This document shows positions 29,205-38,900 of a DNA stretch of 64,000 nt, piece after piece. Source of the stretch: Edwardsiella anguillarum ET080813 (GTDB lineage Bacteria > Pseudomonadota > Gammaproteobacteria > Enterobacterales > Enterobacteriaceae); the NCBI RefSeq assembly GCF_000264765.2, contig NZ_CP006665.1, positions 1-64,000 on the forward strand. The letters are read 5' to 3'. Every line of letters starts with the position of its first letter. Position 1 is the stretch's first letter. The position numbers were made by a program, and so were the translations under genes. The notes under the pieces are model-generated. The model was not told where the DNA came from, ran no database searches, and saw only the letters and a program-made list of their open reading frames with translations.

Positions 29205-29611
29205 AATAGTTCTCGAAAATCATGCCTAAAAGTGATTTGATTATCACTTATTCCAGCCATGTACGCAATTTCCTCTCATCACCAGATTTTTCATATCGGT
29301 CAAAACATCTTTACCTTTGACTCCCCCAAAATCTTACCATTGAGACAAAGTTAGACCATCATGCAATGAAGGGTGATCAACCCCCTACCAGCTCCCCCGT
29401 TCCCCCTCAACTTCCCCATCCCTTCCTGCCCGACCGCCCTTTTTCTTTCTCTCTCTTTTTCTCTCTTTCTCATTTTTCTCTCTCGCGCGCGAATGGCCAA
29501 CCAATACCCGACGACGCGATAGCGGCGTCTTCTCTTCCCCCCTCCTTTGCATGATGGTCTAATTCAGGCTAAAATGTAATCGGTCTGTCACTACAATACG
29601 GAGCTACTCCT
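29205..29611. other. Intergenic region with a polypyrimidine tract
   Basis: No gene seen. The plus strand from about 29376 to 29487 is overwhelmingly C and T (runs such as CTTTTTCTTTCTCTCTC), followed by CGCGCGCG. It sits upstream of the Tus-like gene, whose own coding strand begins with a similar C/T bias. The A-rich stretch 29570-29600 should contain its promoter. Confidence 0.6.
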
Positions 29612-30490
29612 ATGTCCTATAACTCCCTCTCCGTCAACTTCGCCAACCTTTCTCACGACCTCTCCCTACTCGCCTCCTCTCTGAGAGCCCTTACCCCTCG
29701 CGCCGCTTACGTCGCTCCCATCACCCCTACCCTCCGGGGGGCCGAGAATGACCCCACCTCTCACATTGTTGTCTCCGTACAATCCGGGCAGGATGCCATC
29801 AACTCCGCCGCTCAAAGCTATCTCGATCTCCACATCGACCCCGAGCTCTCTCAGAAAGCTTCTCGCCGCTCCGTCGGCATCATCTGGCTATCACCAACAT
29901 GGATCGGACGCGCCGCTGCCGATAACATCAAAACCACCGTTGAGCGTATCAACACGACAAAAGCCGCCATCGAGGACTTCATCATCTCAAACTACCAGAC
30001 CAGGCATGAACGCTTTGAAGCATTACGCGCTGAATGCCCTGGCGTCATGACACTACACCTCTATCGTCAGATCCGCTGCTACGCACAAGAGGAGCTCTCC
30101 TCTATACGCTTCTCTTGGCAGCGTAAGGACTCGCTGAAAAAACCAAACAAGAACGAACTCGTTAAACGACTACAAGAAGAGCTCGATCGCTCCGGGCCAA
30201 CACATCGTTACCCCCTGGAGCTGCTCCTCCAGAAAGTCATCGATACACCTGAGCACCTTTTGCGAGAACGCCGTGAAGTGAAGGTGCAGCCGGTGGCGAA
30301 CATCATGGCCGCTGGCGCACTGAAAACCGTCACTGCCCCACTTCCGATCATCGTGATCCAGGACAACCCTCTCAAGATTGGAATGCTACGAGACTTTGAC
30401 GCGTCAGAACAACGTAGAACTCGTTCCGACAAAACCTCATCTACTCTGCTCGGGATGTTTGCAGGAGTGGCGATCGAGGCGATAGTGTAG
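29612..30490 (+). CDS. tus: Tus-like DNA replication terminus-binding protein
   Basis: 292 residues, similar in length to E. coli Tus (309). Family landmarks in order: a helix VERINTTKAAIEDFIIS (compare HINKLKTTFEHIV in Tus), CPGVMTLHLYRQI (PGLITLNAYRTL), SIRFSWQRKDSLKKPNKNEL ([20 protein letters not shown]), EVKVQPVANI (PVKVQPIARV) and a proline-rich PLPIIVIQDN (PTPLIALIN). Tus binds Ter sites and blocks forks from one side. Ribosome site GGAG before the ATG. The N-terminal third is divergent. Its Ter sites here are unknown; weak candidates are given in the findings. Single gene, probably autoregulated like other tus genes. Confidence 0.82.
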   Translation: MSYNSLSVNFANLSHDLSLLASSLRALTPRAAYVAPITPTLRGAENDPTSHIVVSVQSGQDAINSAAQSYLDLHIDPELSQKASRRSVGIIWLSPTWIGRAAADNIKTTVERINTTKAAIEDFIISNYQTRHERFEALRAECPGVMTLHLYRQIRCYAQEELSSIRFSWQRKDSLKKPNKNELVKRLQEELDRSGPTHRYPLELLLQKVIDTPEHLLRERREVKVQPVANIMAAGALKTVTAPLPIIVIQDNPLKIGMLRDFDASEQRRTRSDKTSSTLLGMFAGVAIEAIV

Positions 30491-30625
30491 TGGTGTGATG
30501 GACGCCCCTCCCAATTCAGATCTGCATCTGGATAGGAGAGATATAATAACGAAGCATCAAATAATTCATGATATGATTTTATATATAAGCGGACACTATC
30601 AAATCTATCAGATGGAGTGTGCAAG

Positions 30626-30859
30626 ATGGATCAGGAGTTTTCACTCAGCTATGAACAACTGACAAATTTCGCGGAAGCGCATATCCGTAAATGCAAGCTG
30701 GACAGCCATGGTATGGTTTATATCTGCGAGTCAGCCAAGGCCTCCGCCATTCTGAGCCTATGGTATGAACTAGCTATTAATGGCTATACCTCACAGGATG
30801 CTTTTATTGAGGCAGATTATCAGCGCCTTAAAAATCTCATCATGAGTGATAAGCAATGA
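30626..30859 (+). CDS. Small protein of unknown function
   Basis: 77-residue soluble protein (MDQEFSLSYEQLTNFAEAHI, then IRKCKLDSHGMVYICESAKA). I chose the ATG at 30626, 8 nt after GGAG; an upstream GTG at 30617 would add three residues. Helical, one domain, no recognised motif. Its end overlaps by 20 bp the end of a converging frame. I do not recognise it. Confidence 0.6.
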   Translation: MDQEFSLSYEQLTNFAEAHIRKCKLDSHGMVYICESAKASAILSLWYELAINGYTSQDAFIEADYQRLKNLIMSDKQ

Positions 30860-31115
30860 CTCCATCTTGACGGCAGTACCTACCTACGTTGGCAAGTTCG
30901 GCATACATCTTTTTGATACAATCCAGGGCGAAGATAGTTGCAGCGTTTTCGTCGTCGCGTCGAAAAAGTGGGGCTCGACGTAAGGGATAACGGTAGGGCA
31001 AGAGACACCAACCATTCCGTTGAAGCGGAATGCCGTGATCGACCTCTACAAACCACCGCCCGTCTTGACACTCCACGAGCATCAAACCAGCATCGGGGAA
31101 TTCGCCGAGCCCCAA
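30840..31115 (-). CDS. Hypothetical protein, convergent
   Basis: Up to 91 residues. The segment MLVECQDGRWFVEVDHGIPL followed by a YRYPLRRAPLFRRDDENAAT stretch looks like real protein. The frame opens with TTG at 31115, or with ATG at 31082 (80 residues); neither has a clear ribosome site. It has Cys and aromatic residues but no known motif. Moderate doubt that it is expressed. Confidence 0.45.
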   Translation of the reverse strand: MGLGEFPDAGLMLVECQDGRWFVEVDHGIPLQRNGWCLLPYRYPLRRAPLFRRDDENAATIFALDCIKKMYAELANVGRYCRQDGVIAYHS

Positions 31116-31312
31116 GAATGTGACTGATTGTGATTGTTCGGTACATCGCCAATCATGTTTCCTGTTTCCACAAATAACTTGCGAGCCACATTACACATCT
31201 AGATAGGCATCGCTACGCGAAATCTACAGAGAATTATAAGACTATCCTGCTCAGAAATAGAGAGAGTTATACCCTCACACAGTAGTGCCTCAGTCCCCCA
31301 CGATCTTAACAG

Positions 31313-31582
31313 TTATGCCAGTTCGTCAGGATCATCAATTGCCCGAGTAAAATACTCTGTCCGGTAGTCGCCACTCCACCCAAGCCATACTGATGATGTC
31401 CCGTTTTGTGCCAGTATGCGATTACCCTGCATGTTGTCTTCACTACAGGAAGTTGTCAGGCATTCTTTGATAATGTCTGCTCCGGCAACTTTTCCTGTAC
31501 TCTGTGTTTCAAAACCAGCAACCACTACCACAGCTTCAGGATCAAGTTTTTTAAGCTGTTCAATTAATTCTTTAACTTTCAT
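31313..31582 (-). CDS. Small conserved phage/plasmid-type protein
   Basis: 89 residues starting MKVKELIEQLKKLDPEAVVV, a beginning common to many short phage and plasmid proteins of unknown role. The continuation (VAGFETQSTGKVAGADIIKE) predicts a compact alpha/beta fold. The C terminus is acidic (DDPDELA). It is divergent from the helicase gene at 31808. Function unknown. Confidence 0.65.
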   Translation of the reverse strand: MKVKELIEQLKKLDPEAVVVVAGFETQSTGKVAGADIIKECLTTSCSEDNMQGNRILAQNGTSSVWLGWSGDYRTEYFTRAIDDPDELA

Positions 31583-31722
31583 CTCAAATGTTCTCTTTTG
31601 AACTCACCTAGCGTGAACTTTCGCTCAACTGAGCACCCTTATACTCCATAATACAGCTAAAAAGCCACCAAACAAGATCTTACCAGTTACAGTGTCACAA
31701 AATAACTTTTTTCTACTTAAAA

Positions 31723-31735
31723 GCCCAAAATAGGC
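31723..31735. promoter_or_regulatory. Candidate activator box upstream of the helicase
   Basis: GCCCAAAATAGGC, 12/13 match to the GCCCAAAATGGGC at 33380-33392. It lies 73 bp before the helicase start. Possible site for the FlhDC-like activator encoded at 41714-42894; inference from recurrence and position. Confidence 0.4.
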
Positions 31736-31807
31736 AATTGCAAAGGTGCTTGAGCAACAAAATATATTCAAAATATAGTACCAACTATCATTATCAATGG
31801 GTGATAC

Positions 31808-33304
31808 ATGAAGTCATTACCTCTAGATACACCAGAGCAAGCACTGATAACGAACTATACAGGCTCCAGGCTAGTAGTAAGAGCCTATGCTGGTACAGGG
31901 AAAACAACGACATTAGTGAAATATGCGCTTAAAAACCAAAACTCTCGCATATTGTATATCGCCTATAACAGAGCAATCCGCGATGAGGCAAAAGAGAAAT
32001 TTCCAGCTAATGTAGATTGTAAAACATCTCATCAACTTGCATATGCCGTAATTGGCAGACTCTATCACCACAAGCTGACAGGTAATATTCGGCTTAGCGA
32101 TATTGCACAGGCAGTCAATACCAAAAATTGGACAGCGGTACAAGATATTCGTGAGACGCTAAACACTTTTATGTCTAGTGCAGATAAGCGGATTCTATAT
32201 TCTCATTTTATCCGTTCGAATACAGGAAAGATACTGACATCAAAGCAGGAGCGATATCAAATATGGATTGTAGAATCTGCCGAAGCAATATGGAATAGGA
32301 TGACAAACCCTCAAGATCCATTCCCTACTGTACATGACTGCTACCTCAAGCAATATCAACTTAGTATGCCAAATTTATCAACAAGATATACAACAATTCT
32401 CTTCGATGAAGCTCAAGACGCCAATCCAGTAACAAGCAATATTGTCTTACAGCAAAATTGCAAGGTTATCCTTGTTGGCGATCGTCACCAGCAAATTTAT
32501 CGTTTTAGAGGTGCTAATAATGCTCTAGACAGCGAACAACTAAAAAATGCAGATCAACTTCATCTGACCCATAGCTTTCGATTCGGCCCTAATGTCTCCT
32601 TAGTTGCTAATGCATTGCTTGAATTGAAGGAAGAGGACAAACCATTAGTAGGGAAAGGTCCTCAAGATAAAGTGGTAATGTCTCTTCCAAATAACATTGG
32701 GCATAAAGCAATCTTACATCGTACAGTTATGGGAGTTATTGAAACTGCATTGATGCAAACTGAAAATGGAGCAAAAGTATTCTGGGTGGGTGGGATTGAT
32801 GCCTATCAAATTAATGAAATACAAGATCTCTTCTGGTTTTCACGTGACGAAAAAGAACGGATAAAAAACAAGAAGATACTCGAAGAGTATGAAGACTATT
32901 TAGAGTATCAAGATATAGCCGAAGCAACTAAAGACTCGGAGATGTTACGAGCCATAAAAATAATAAATAATTATGATGATATACCGTCTCGCCTCTCCAT
33001 GCTGCGAAGAAATACAGTCAAAGAGGAGTTTAGTGCGGATATCAGTGTTTCAACAGCTCATAGATGCAAAGGGTTAGAGTGGGATTTTGTTCAACTATAT
33101 GATGATTTTCCCGACGTATTAGACCCGAAACTCACTCCTCAAGATAGAGATGATGAGATAAACCTACTATATGTTGCCTCAACCCGAGCAATGAGAATGC
33201 TCGCGATAAACAGTGCGCTAGAGTCAGTAGTTCGTTATATAACTCAGAAGAGACTGCTTAAAAAGCAAAAGGAAACAGTAGAATCATCCAACAACCCCAA
33301 GTAA
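31808..33304 (+). CDS. UvrD/Rep-like superfamily 1 DNA helicase
   Basis: 498 residues with the SF1A motif set: Walker A AYAGTGKTTTLVKYAL (residues about 27-42), motif Ia ILYIAYNRAIRDEA, Walker B TTILFDEAQDANPV (about 197-210), motif III GDRHQQIYRFRGANNAL, motif V VSTAHRCKGLEWDFVQLYDD, and motif VI LLYVASTRAMRML. An ATP-dependent 3'-5' translocase, shorter than UvrD, like plasmid/ICE F-box-type helicases. The ATG at 31808 lies 73 bp after a GCCCAAAATAGGC box. Codon use is AT-rich like the tra genes that follow. Likely role in plasmid DNA processing during transfer or repair; inferred. Confidence 0.88.
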   Translation: MKSLPLDTPEQALITNYTGSRLVVRAYAGTGKTTTLVKYALKNQNSRILYIAYNRAIRDEAKEKFPANVDCKTSHQLAYAVIGRLYHHKLTGNIRLSDIAQAVNTKNWTAVQDIRETLNTFMSSADKRILYSHFIRSNTGKILTSKQERYQIWIVESAEAIWNRMTNPQDPFPTVHDCYLKQYQLSMPNLSTRYTTILFDEAQDANPVTSNIVLQQNCKVILVGDRHQQIYRFRGANNALDSEQLKNADQLHLTHSFRFGPNVSLVANALLELKEEDKPLVGKGPQDKVVMSLPNNIGHKAILHRTVMGVIETALMQTENGAKVFWVGGIDAYQINEIQDLFWFSRDEKERIKNKKILEEYEDYLEYQDIAEATKDSEMLRAIKIINNYDDIPSRLSMLRRNTVKEEFSADISVSTAHRCKGLEWDFVQLYDDFPDVLDPKLTPQDRDDEINLLYVASTRAMRMLAINSALESVVRYITQKRLLKKQKETVESSNNPK

Positions 33305-33325
33305 CCAAATAGTTTGGAATCATAG

Positions 33326-33352
33326 ATTCACATGTGAATTGCACATGTGAAA
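33326..33352. promoter_or_regulatory. Two adjoining CACATGTG palindromes upstream of traF
   Basis: ATTCACATGTGAAT (33326-33339) directly followed by TTGCACATGTGAAA (33339-33352), variants of the plasmid-wide TTTCACATGTGAAA motif. It lies 100-125 bp upstream of traF and just after the helicase stop. Possible ParB-family or regulator binding site. Confidence 0.55.
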
Positions 33353-33379
33353 ACTCGTGGTATCCAAAGCGCTCAATGA

Positions 33380-33392
33380 GCCCAAAATGGGC
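33380..33392. promoter_or_regulatory. Candidate activator box upstream of traF
   Basis: GCCCAAAATGGGC, a perfect 6-bp inverted repeat around a central base. It lies 71 bp before the GTG or 83 bp before the ATG of traF and is the strongest copy of a motif seen also at 31723, 51668, 58353 and 60673. Confidence 0.5.
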
Positions 33393-33462
33393 GGTTACAC
33401 CTGCCTAATATCACTACAACTATCGATACCATAAGAGGATGGGAAAATAGGTGCGTGATATT

Positions 33463-34494
33463 ATGAGAAAACCAGCGTTAAATTTACTATCGTTCTTAGC
33501 AACGCTCTCCCTATCGCTTGGGGGCATAAGCCATACGTGGGCACAAGATGGTTCAGAGTCACGATTCTATGATCGTAAAGCTGAGGGTTGGTTCTGGTAC
33601 AAGCAAGACCCTTTGGAGCCAGAAGAAAAGCCCAAAGAACCGGAGCCAAAGCCTATACCCGTTGAAGAGGCTAAACCTGCGCTCCCCAAACAGGAAGAGA
33701 CATCACCAGCCGGTCCTGAAATGTTTTCAGCGAAATGGTTTAGGGATAACCTCCCCAAATACAAGGACCTTGCCTGGGATAATCCTACCGTTGAGAATGT
33801 TAGAACATTCCTGTACTTGCAACGCTTTGCCATAGACCGTTCAGAACAATTCTCGGACGCCACTGAACTGGCTGTCGTAGGCGACCCATTCCTTGATGAA
33901 ATTACTCGACGCCCCGCAGCCACTTTCGCATCTCAGCAAGTTGATCGAGATGCGGGAAATGCTAAAAACCAATTACTCAAAACAGTTGCACAAAGAGTAG
34001 GGATTTTCTTTTTTTATAAATCTAACGATGAATATAGTGATCTACAGGCTCCTCTCATCAAGATGCTAGAACAAAGCGAAGGGTTCTCTATCGTGCCCGT
34101 ATCAATGGATGGAAAACCACTGCGCAATGGCCTATTCCCTTCATTCAAAATAGACAACGGACATGCAAAACAGCTTGGTATTGTTACATTTCCCGCTGTA
34201 TATCTCGCATCCCCTAATGGAGAGTTTGCGCCTATAGGCCAAGGGCCAATGTCTCTACCTGAGCTAAATCATCGTATCCTAGTCGCAGCAAAACGTAATG
34301 CATGGATCTCAGATGAGGAGTTTAACCGAACTCGACCGGTGCTAAATCTAGAAAATAATATTGCCGAAAGATTAGCCTCACCCGATCTAAGTAAAGATCT
34401 TCATAACTTATCCCAGGCAAATAGTAACGAAACAAACTTTGTACCACCAAACCAACTCATGCAATACATCCGAGAAAAACTACAGGAGAACTAA
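33463..34494 (+). CDS. traF: Conjugative pilus assembly protein TraF
   Basis: 343 residues: signal peptide (LNLLSFLATLSLSLGGISHTWA), a Pro/Glu-rich linker (about 45-75), then a thioredoxin-fold domain. The N-terminal EGWFWYKQDP matches the WxWY motif of F-type TraF. No cysteines are visible, as in F TraF, so it is not a redox enzyme. It is a periplasmic protein for F-type pilus assembly, acting with TraH. An in-frame GTG at 33451 would add four residues; the ribosome site is ambiguous. It is the first gene of traF-traH-traG, with one base before the traH ATG. Confidence 0.9.
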   Translation: MRKPALNLLSFLATLSLSLGGISHTWAQDGSESRFYDRKAEGWFWYKQDPLEPEEKPKEPEPKPIPVEEAKPALPKQEETSPAGPEMFSAKWFRDNLPKYKDLAWDNPTVENVRTFLYLQRFAIDRSEQFSDATELAVVGDPFLDEITRRPAATFASQQVDRDAGNAKNQLLKTVAQRVGIFFFYKSNDEYSDLQAPLIKMLEQSEGFSIVPVSMDGKPLRNGLFPSFKIDNGHAKQLGIVTFPAVYLASPNGEFAPIGQGPMSLPELNHRILVAAKRNAWISDEEFNRTRPVLNLENNIAERLASPDLSKDLHNLSQANSNETNFVPPNQLMQYIREKLQEN

Positions 34495-34495
34495 A

Positions 34496-35932
34496 ATGGC
34501 TCGACTTAAAACAACAACAAAAAGTTTACTCGCTGTAGGCATCGTAACTGCTATCTGGATGTCATCCTCATCAGTAGCGTTCGCTAGTAATGGCCTACAA
34601 TCAGAAATGGATAAATTATTCAATGAAATGAGCAACGCAACTCCCCCTGGTGTTTATGAAAGCCAACGACGTGGTGTTATAGCTGGTGGCCGGTTTACAA
34701 CAAAAACAAGAATATTTGATGAAAATTTAGTTAGCTTTGCTCCCCCTTCATGGAAAGCCGGATGCGGTGGCGTAGATCTATTCGGAGGCTCCCTATCCTT
34801 CATTAATGCAGATCAGATTGTTCAGCTTCTCCGAGCTGTCGCAGCTAACGCAAAAGGGTATGCATTCCAGTTGGCTTTGGATAATGTTTTTCCAGATGGT
34901 GCTAAGTGGATAGAAAACTTCCAGAAAAAAGTACAAGCACTCAACCAGCACCTGGGGAACACTTGTCAACTTTCTCAAGGGATCGTAAATGATTTAGTCA
35001 GCGGGATGGATATAAAACACAAAACGGATGCATCAATAAAAGCTACGACTACGGGCCTCTTTGAGGATTTCTTCGGTTCAAAACAAGAAACTAGTGGAAA
35101 GAGTCCATTAGAGGAGCTGAAAGAAAACAAACCTGATGAATATAACAAGATGATAGGTAATATAGTTTGGAAGCAATTAAAAAGCAACAATACAAATACA
35201 TGGTTCCAATACGGTGACAACACCCTTCTCGAAGCTATTATGTCATTAACTGGCACTGTTATAATTGGTGATCTTGTCAACGATCCAAACTCAAGCGGTA
35301 AAGGGGCAAAAACAACCCCAATGACAACGCTCCCAGGGAACAAAATATCTCTATCCGATCTAATCTCCGGAGCTTCTGTCGAGGTCTATTCATGTGGTGG
35401 AGACACGGAAAATTGTTTGAGTGCAGGAACAAACAATAAAACAGTAGCAATTAAAGGAATAAAAAATCAAATAGCAGATATGTTATTAGGTACAGCCACT
35501 AGACCAGGGATTATATATAAATACGCCACTAACTCAGGCACCCTTAGTGACCCAGAGAAAGCTTTTGTCTCAAACCTTCCTGGTGGGCTAGGTACAATTA
35601 TCCGTAACCTATCTGTCCTATCTCAAGATGGGGCAACGATCTTTGCAACAGAGTCATCTGGCGCGATCGCTCTCGCGATGATGTATAGTTTTACCGAGGA
35701 GTTTTTCCGCGCGGCTAGGATATCTATGGCAAATAGCAAATCTCCTTATAAAAAGGAAGCACTAGATCTGCTATCCCAATCCCAAGAACAAATCCGTTCC
35801 GAATACTCCCTACTATCCTCACAATATGGTGACTTAGCGACACAAATACAAAAGTACAATGCACTATTAGAAAATATACGAAAGCAAAAATATATGCTGG
35901 CAACTTTATCCACTCCGCCAAGCACTAAGTAA
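34496..35932 (+). CDS. traH: Conjugative transfer protein TraH
   Basis: 478 residues with a signal peptide (KSLLAVGIVTAIWMSSSSVA), the family's early GGRFTTKTR and CGGVDLFGGSLSFINADQI motifs, and a C-terminal coiled coil (QSQEQIRSEYSLLSSQYGDL). It is a periplasmic/outer-membrane-associated F-pilus assembly factor that interacts with TraF. Start at 34496 after AGGAG; the longer frame from 34439 overlaps traF and lacks a signal peptide at its start. Followed by traG after 15 bp. Confidence 0.92.
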   Translation: MARLKTTTKSLLAVGIVTAIWMSSSSVAFASNGLQSEMDKLFNEMSNATPPGVYESQRRGVIAGGRFTTKTRIFDENLVSFAPPSWKAGCGGVDLFGGSLSFINADQIVQLLRAVAANAKGYAFQLALDNVFPDGAKWIENFQKKVQALNQHLGNTCQLSQGIVNDLVSGMDIKHKTDASIKATTTGLFEDFFGSKQETSGKSPLEELKENKPDEYNKMIGNIVWKQLKSNNTNTWFQYGDNTLLEAIMSLTGTVIIGDLVNDPNSSGKGAKTTPMTTLPGNKISLSDLISGASVEVYSCGGDTENCLSAGTNNKTVAIKGIKNQIADMLLGTATRPGIIYKYATNSGTLSDPEKAFVSNLPGGLGTIIRNLSVLSQDGATIFATESSGAIALAMMYSFTEEFFRAARISMANSKSPYKKEALDLLSQSQEQIRSEYSLLSSQYGDLATQIQKYNALLENIRKQKYMLATLSTPPSTK

Positions 35933-35947
35933 AGGGACTGATTACCT

Positions 35948-38900
35948 ATGGGACAATTTTCAATCTACTCCATCGGAGACTCTGCTTTTTTAGAGCAGAT
36001 TCTGATCGCTGTCTCGATGATTACCGATACTGGTGATTTTGAGAGAATGGTCAGCATCGGTCTTCTTCTTGGCATTTTGATGATCTGCATCCAATCTGTC
36101 TTCCAAGGTGCAAAACAGATTAATTTTCAACAAATACTTGTAGGCTGGATTCTATACGCATGTTTCTTCGGGCCAACAACTACTGTAACAATCGAAGATG
36201 CATACACAGGGCAGGTGCGTGTCGTAGCGAACGTACCAATAGGTGTAGGGTTCGCTGGTGGTGTGATCTCTAATGTTGGTTATACCATCACTCATCTATT
36301 TGAAACTGGATATGGTGTTATTGTACCCAACATCACAGAAAACCACTTTTCTGAAACCCTAAAGCTACTAAACGATACCAGAAGGCGAGCTTATGATGCC
36401 GGAGTGTTAGCAGCCCTCAACCGTGCATCTGGAGGCGGCTATGTAGACATCAGACGGTCATGGAATAACTATATTCGTGAATGTACTTTGACAAAGATCG
36501 ATCTGAATATTACATCACTCGAAGATATCATGACTCTTCCTATTGATGCTGCCTTACGCTTTGAATCTAAGCTATATGGGACCAGGCTATACTTATCGCC
36601 AGCGATTCCGGACGGAGTTGACTACTCATGTACAGACGGCTGGGTTGCATTAAGTGCAGCTACCGCAAATCTGAACAGTCCCTTCGTTATTAATACACTC
36701 AACAGCATACTCGGGATAGATACATCTACTGGGAACACTGCACTATCAAAACTTACAAACTCTCTTGAAGCTCTAGGGGCAACTACAACGTCATCTTTAG
36801 AGTATCTCAAGACTGCAATTCTAGAACCTCTCTACAATGAAGCTGCATCTGGCCGTTACCAAGATTTGCAAGACTACAGCTCGGCATTAATGATCAACCA
36901 AGCAATTCAGCAAAGAAATACACAATGGGCAGCGGAGCAAACTATGTTTATGACTGTAGTTCGCCCTATGCTGACATTTTTTGAAGGCTTTATTTATGCG
37001 ATCACACCTATTATTGCTTTTATCATCGTAATGGGTAGTTTTGGGCTTCAACTGGCTGGAAAATATGTACAAACCATTCTATGGATTCAGTTATGGATGC
37101 CAGTGCTCTCTATCATCAACCTATTTGTACATACCGCTGCATCCAATAGTATGGCAAGCCTTAGTGCATCAGGGCTCAACTCCATGTACGCGCTATCAAA
37201 AACGGGTGATGAACTGCAACACTGGATTGCGACGGGAGGAATGCTTGCGGCTGCCACACCTGTAATATCCCTATTCATAGTGACAGGTAGCACCTACGCC
37301 TTTACTAGCCTAGCTTCACGAATCAATGGCGCAGACCATGTGGATGAAAAAATGCAAACACCTGATCTACTCAAGCAGGGATCAGTCATGGAGAGTCAAC
37401 CAGCCTACAAACATAATCAATTTAGTGGAGTGATGGCATCAGGTGCAGAGGGGATGATCGGGAAATTATCCATAGGCTCAACACTAAGCTCTGGTGTGAG
37501 CTCTGCACAAGCACTACAAACTCAAAAATCAGAGGCATTCCAAAGCACTCTTAGCCGCGGGTTATCCGATGGAGTTAGCCAAGATCAAGCCTACTCAAGG
37601 TTATCCAATATAGGACGTAGTATTGCCTCACAAAACACATCGCAAAGTCAGTTGGTCAATCAACAAACCAAAAGTTTTATGGATAAATTCCAAGTTAATG
37701 ACTCTCACGCTGATGCTGTAAGAGGAATCGTAGCTGCACAAGCCTCTGGCTCTATTGATGCAGTTCAGGCCGCAAAAATGCTAATGCCTTTAGCCGGTAA
37801 GGCCGCATCAGTCGCATCCGGTGGCTCACCAGTAAGCCTCAAAGGAGGTGTCACAGGTGCATCAGAATCCTCCTCCCAGGATGGGACCACGTACTCTGCT
37901 GATAGTATTAGCCAATACATGAAGGGTATGAACTTTTCACAGGCAGACTCTCAATCACTTACCAATCAACTGGCTCAAAGCTTTAGTCGCTCAGGAGGAG
38001 AGTCATTTAAACATACATGGGGAGATACACTCTCCAAGAACCTATCATCATCAGCATCCGAACTTGTCTCAGCTAGCAATACATACACAACGATGAGCCA
38101 ACTGCAAAATCAGATGGGATCGATGACAAATACTGACTTTAAAGCTCTGGGAGGCGCTGTATCAAAAGACCCCGCAGCAATGGGCCAACTTAACTCGTAC
38201 TTCCGCAATGCAGCCCCTCAAGCTGTACGAGATGAAGCGGCCTCTTTACAACAGCGCTATCAGTCAGATGCATACGGCATGAATCATGATGTTGCTCAAG
38301 CAGCCGCCCGGCTTACAGCTATGACCAACTCCCGAAACTATGAGCCAGGGAAAGAAACCGGTGGCTATATGGCAGCACTACAAGCCATCAATACCGCATC
38401 AGGCCGTAATAACTCATACGAGGGCGATGCATACGGAAATCAAGGTATACAAGGGCCTCATTCGTCAGGAGTAACAGGTGAAGTACAAACTGCTATTGGT
38501 AACGGCCCCAACCTTGCTCCAGGATTCAGAGAGCAAACATCAACTATCGCAAATACTAACCCCGAGTCAGAAGCAAGTCAGTTACCCAGCAATAGTCATT
38601 TAGTTCAAGACAATAATGCGGCTGGTACATCTAGGATGAATACTCATGCACAACAGCAAGAGCAAGAATTCTCGGCACCTTATCAGCAAAGAGCTCAAAA
38701 CAACTTGATAAACTCTCTACCTAAAATGTCCATGAGTGCCTCAGGATGGGGAGCATGGGATAACTCTTCGGATTGGTTGAACCGTAAAGCTGAACAAGCT
38801 GGTGGTGCCTTGGTCACAGGAGGTAAAGCCGGTGTCGATACATTCAATCAAGCTATGGGTCAGTTACGCAGCATGACGCCTGAGCAACGAGATAAATTTA

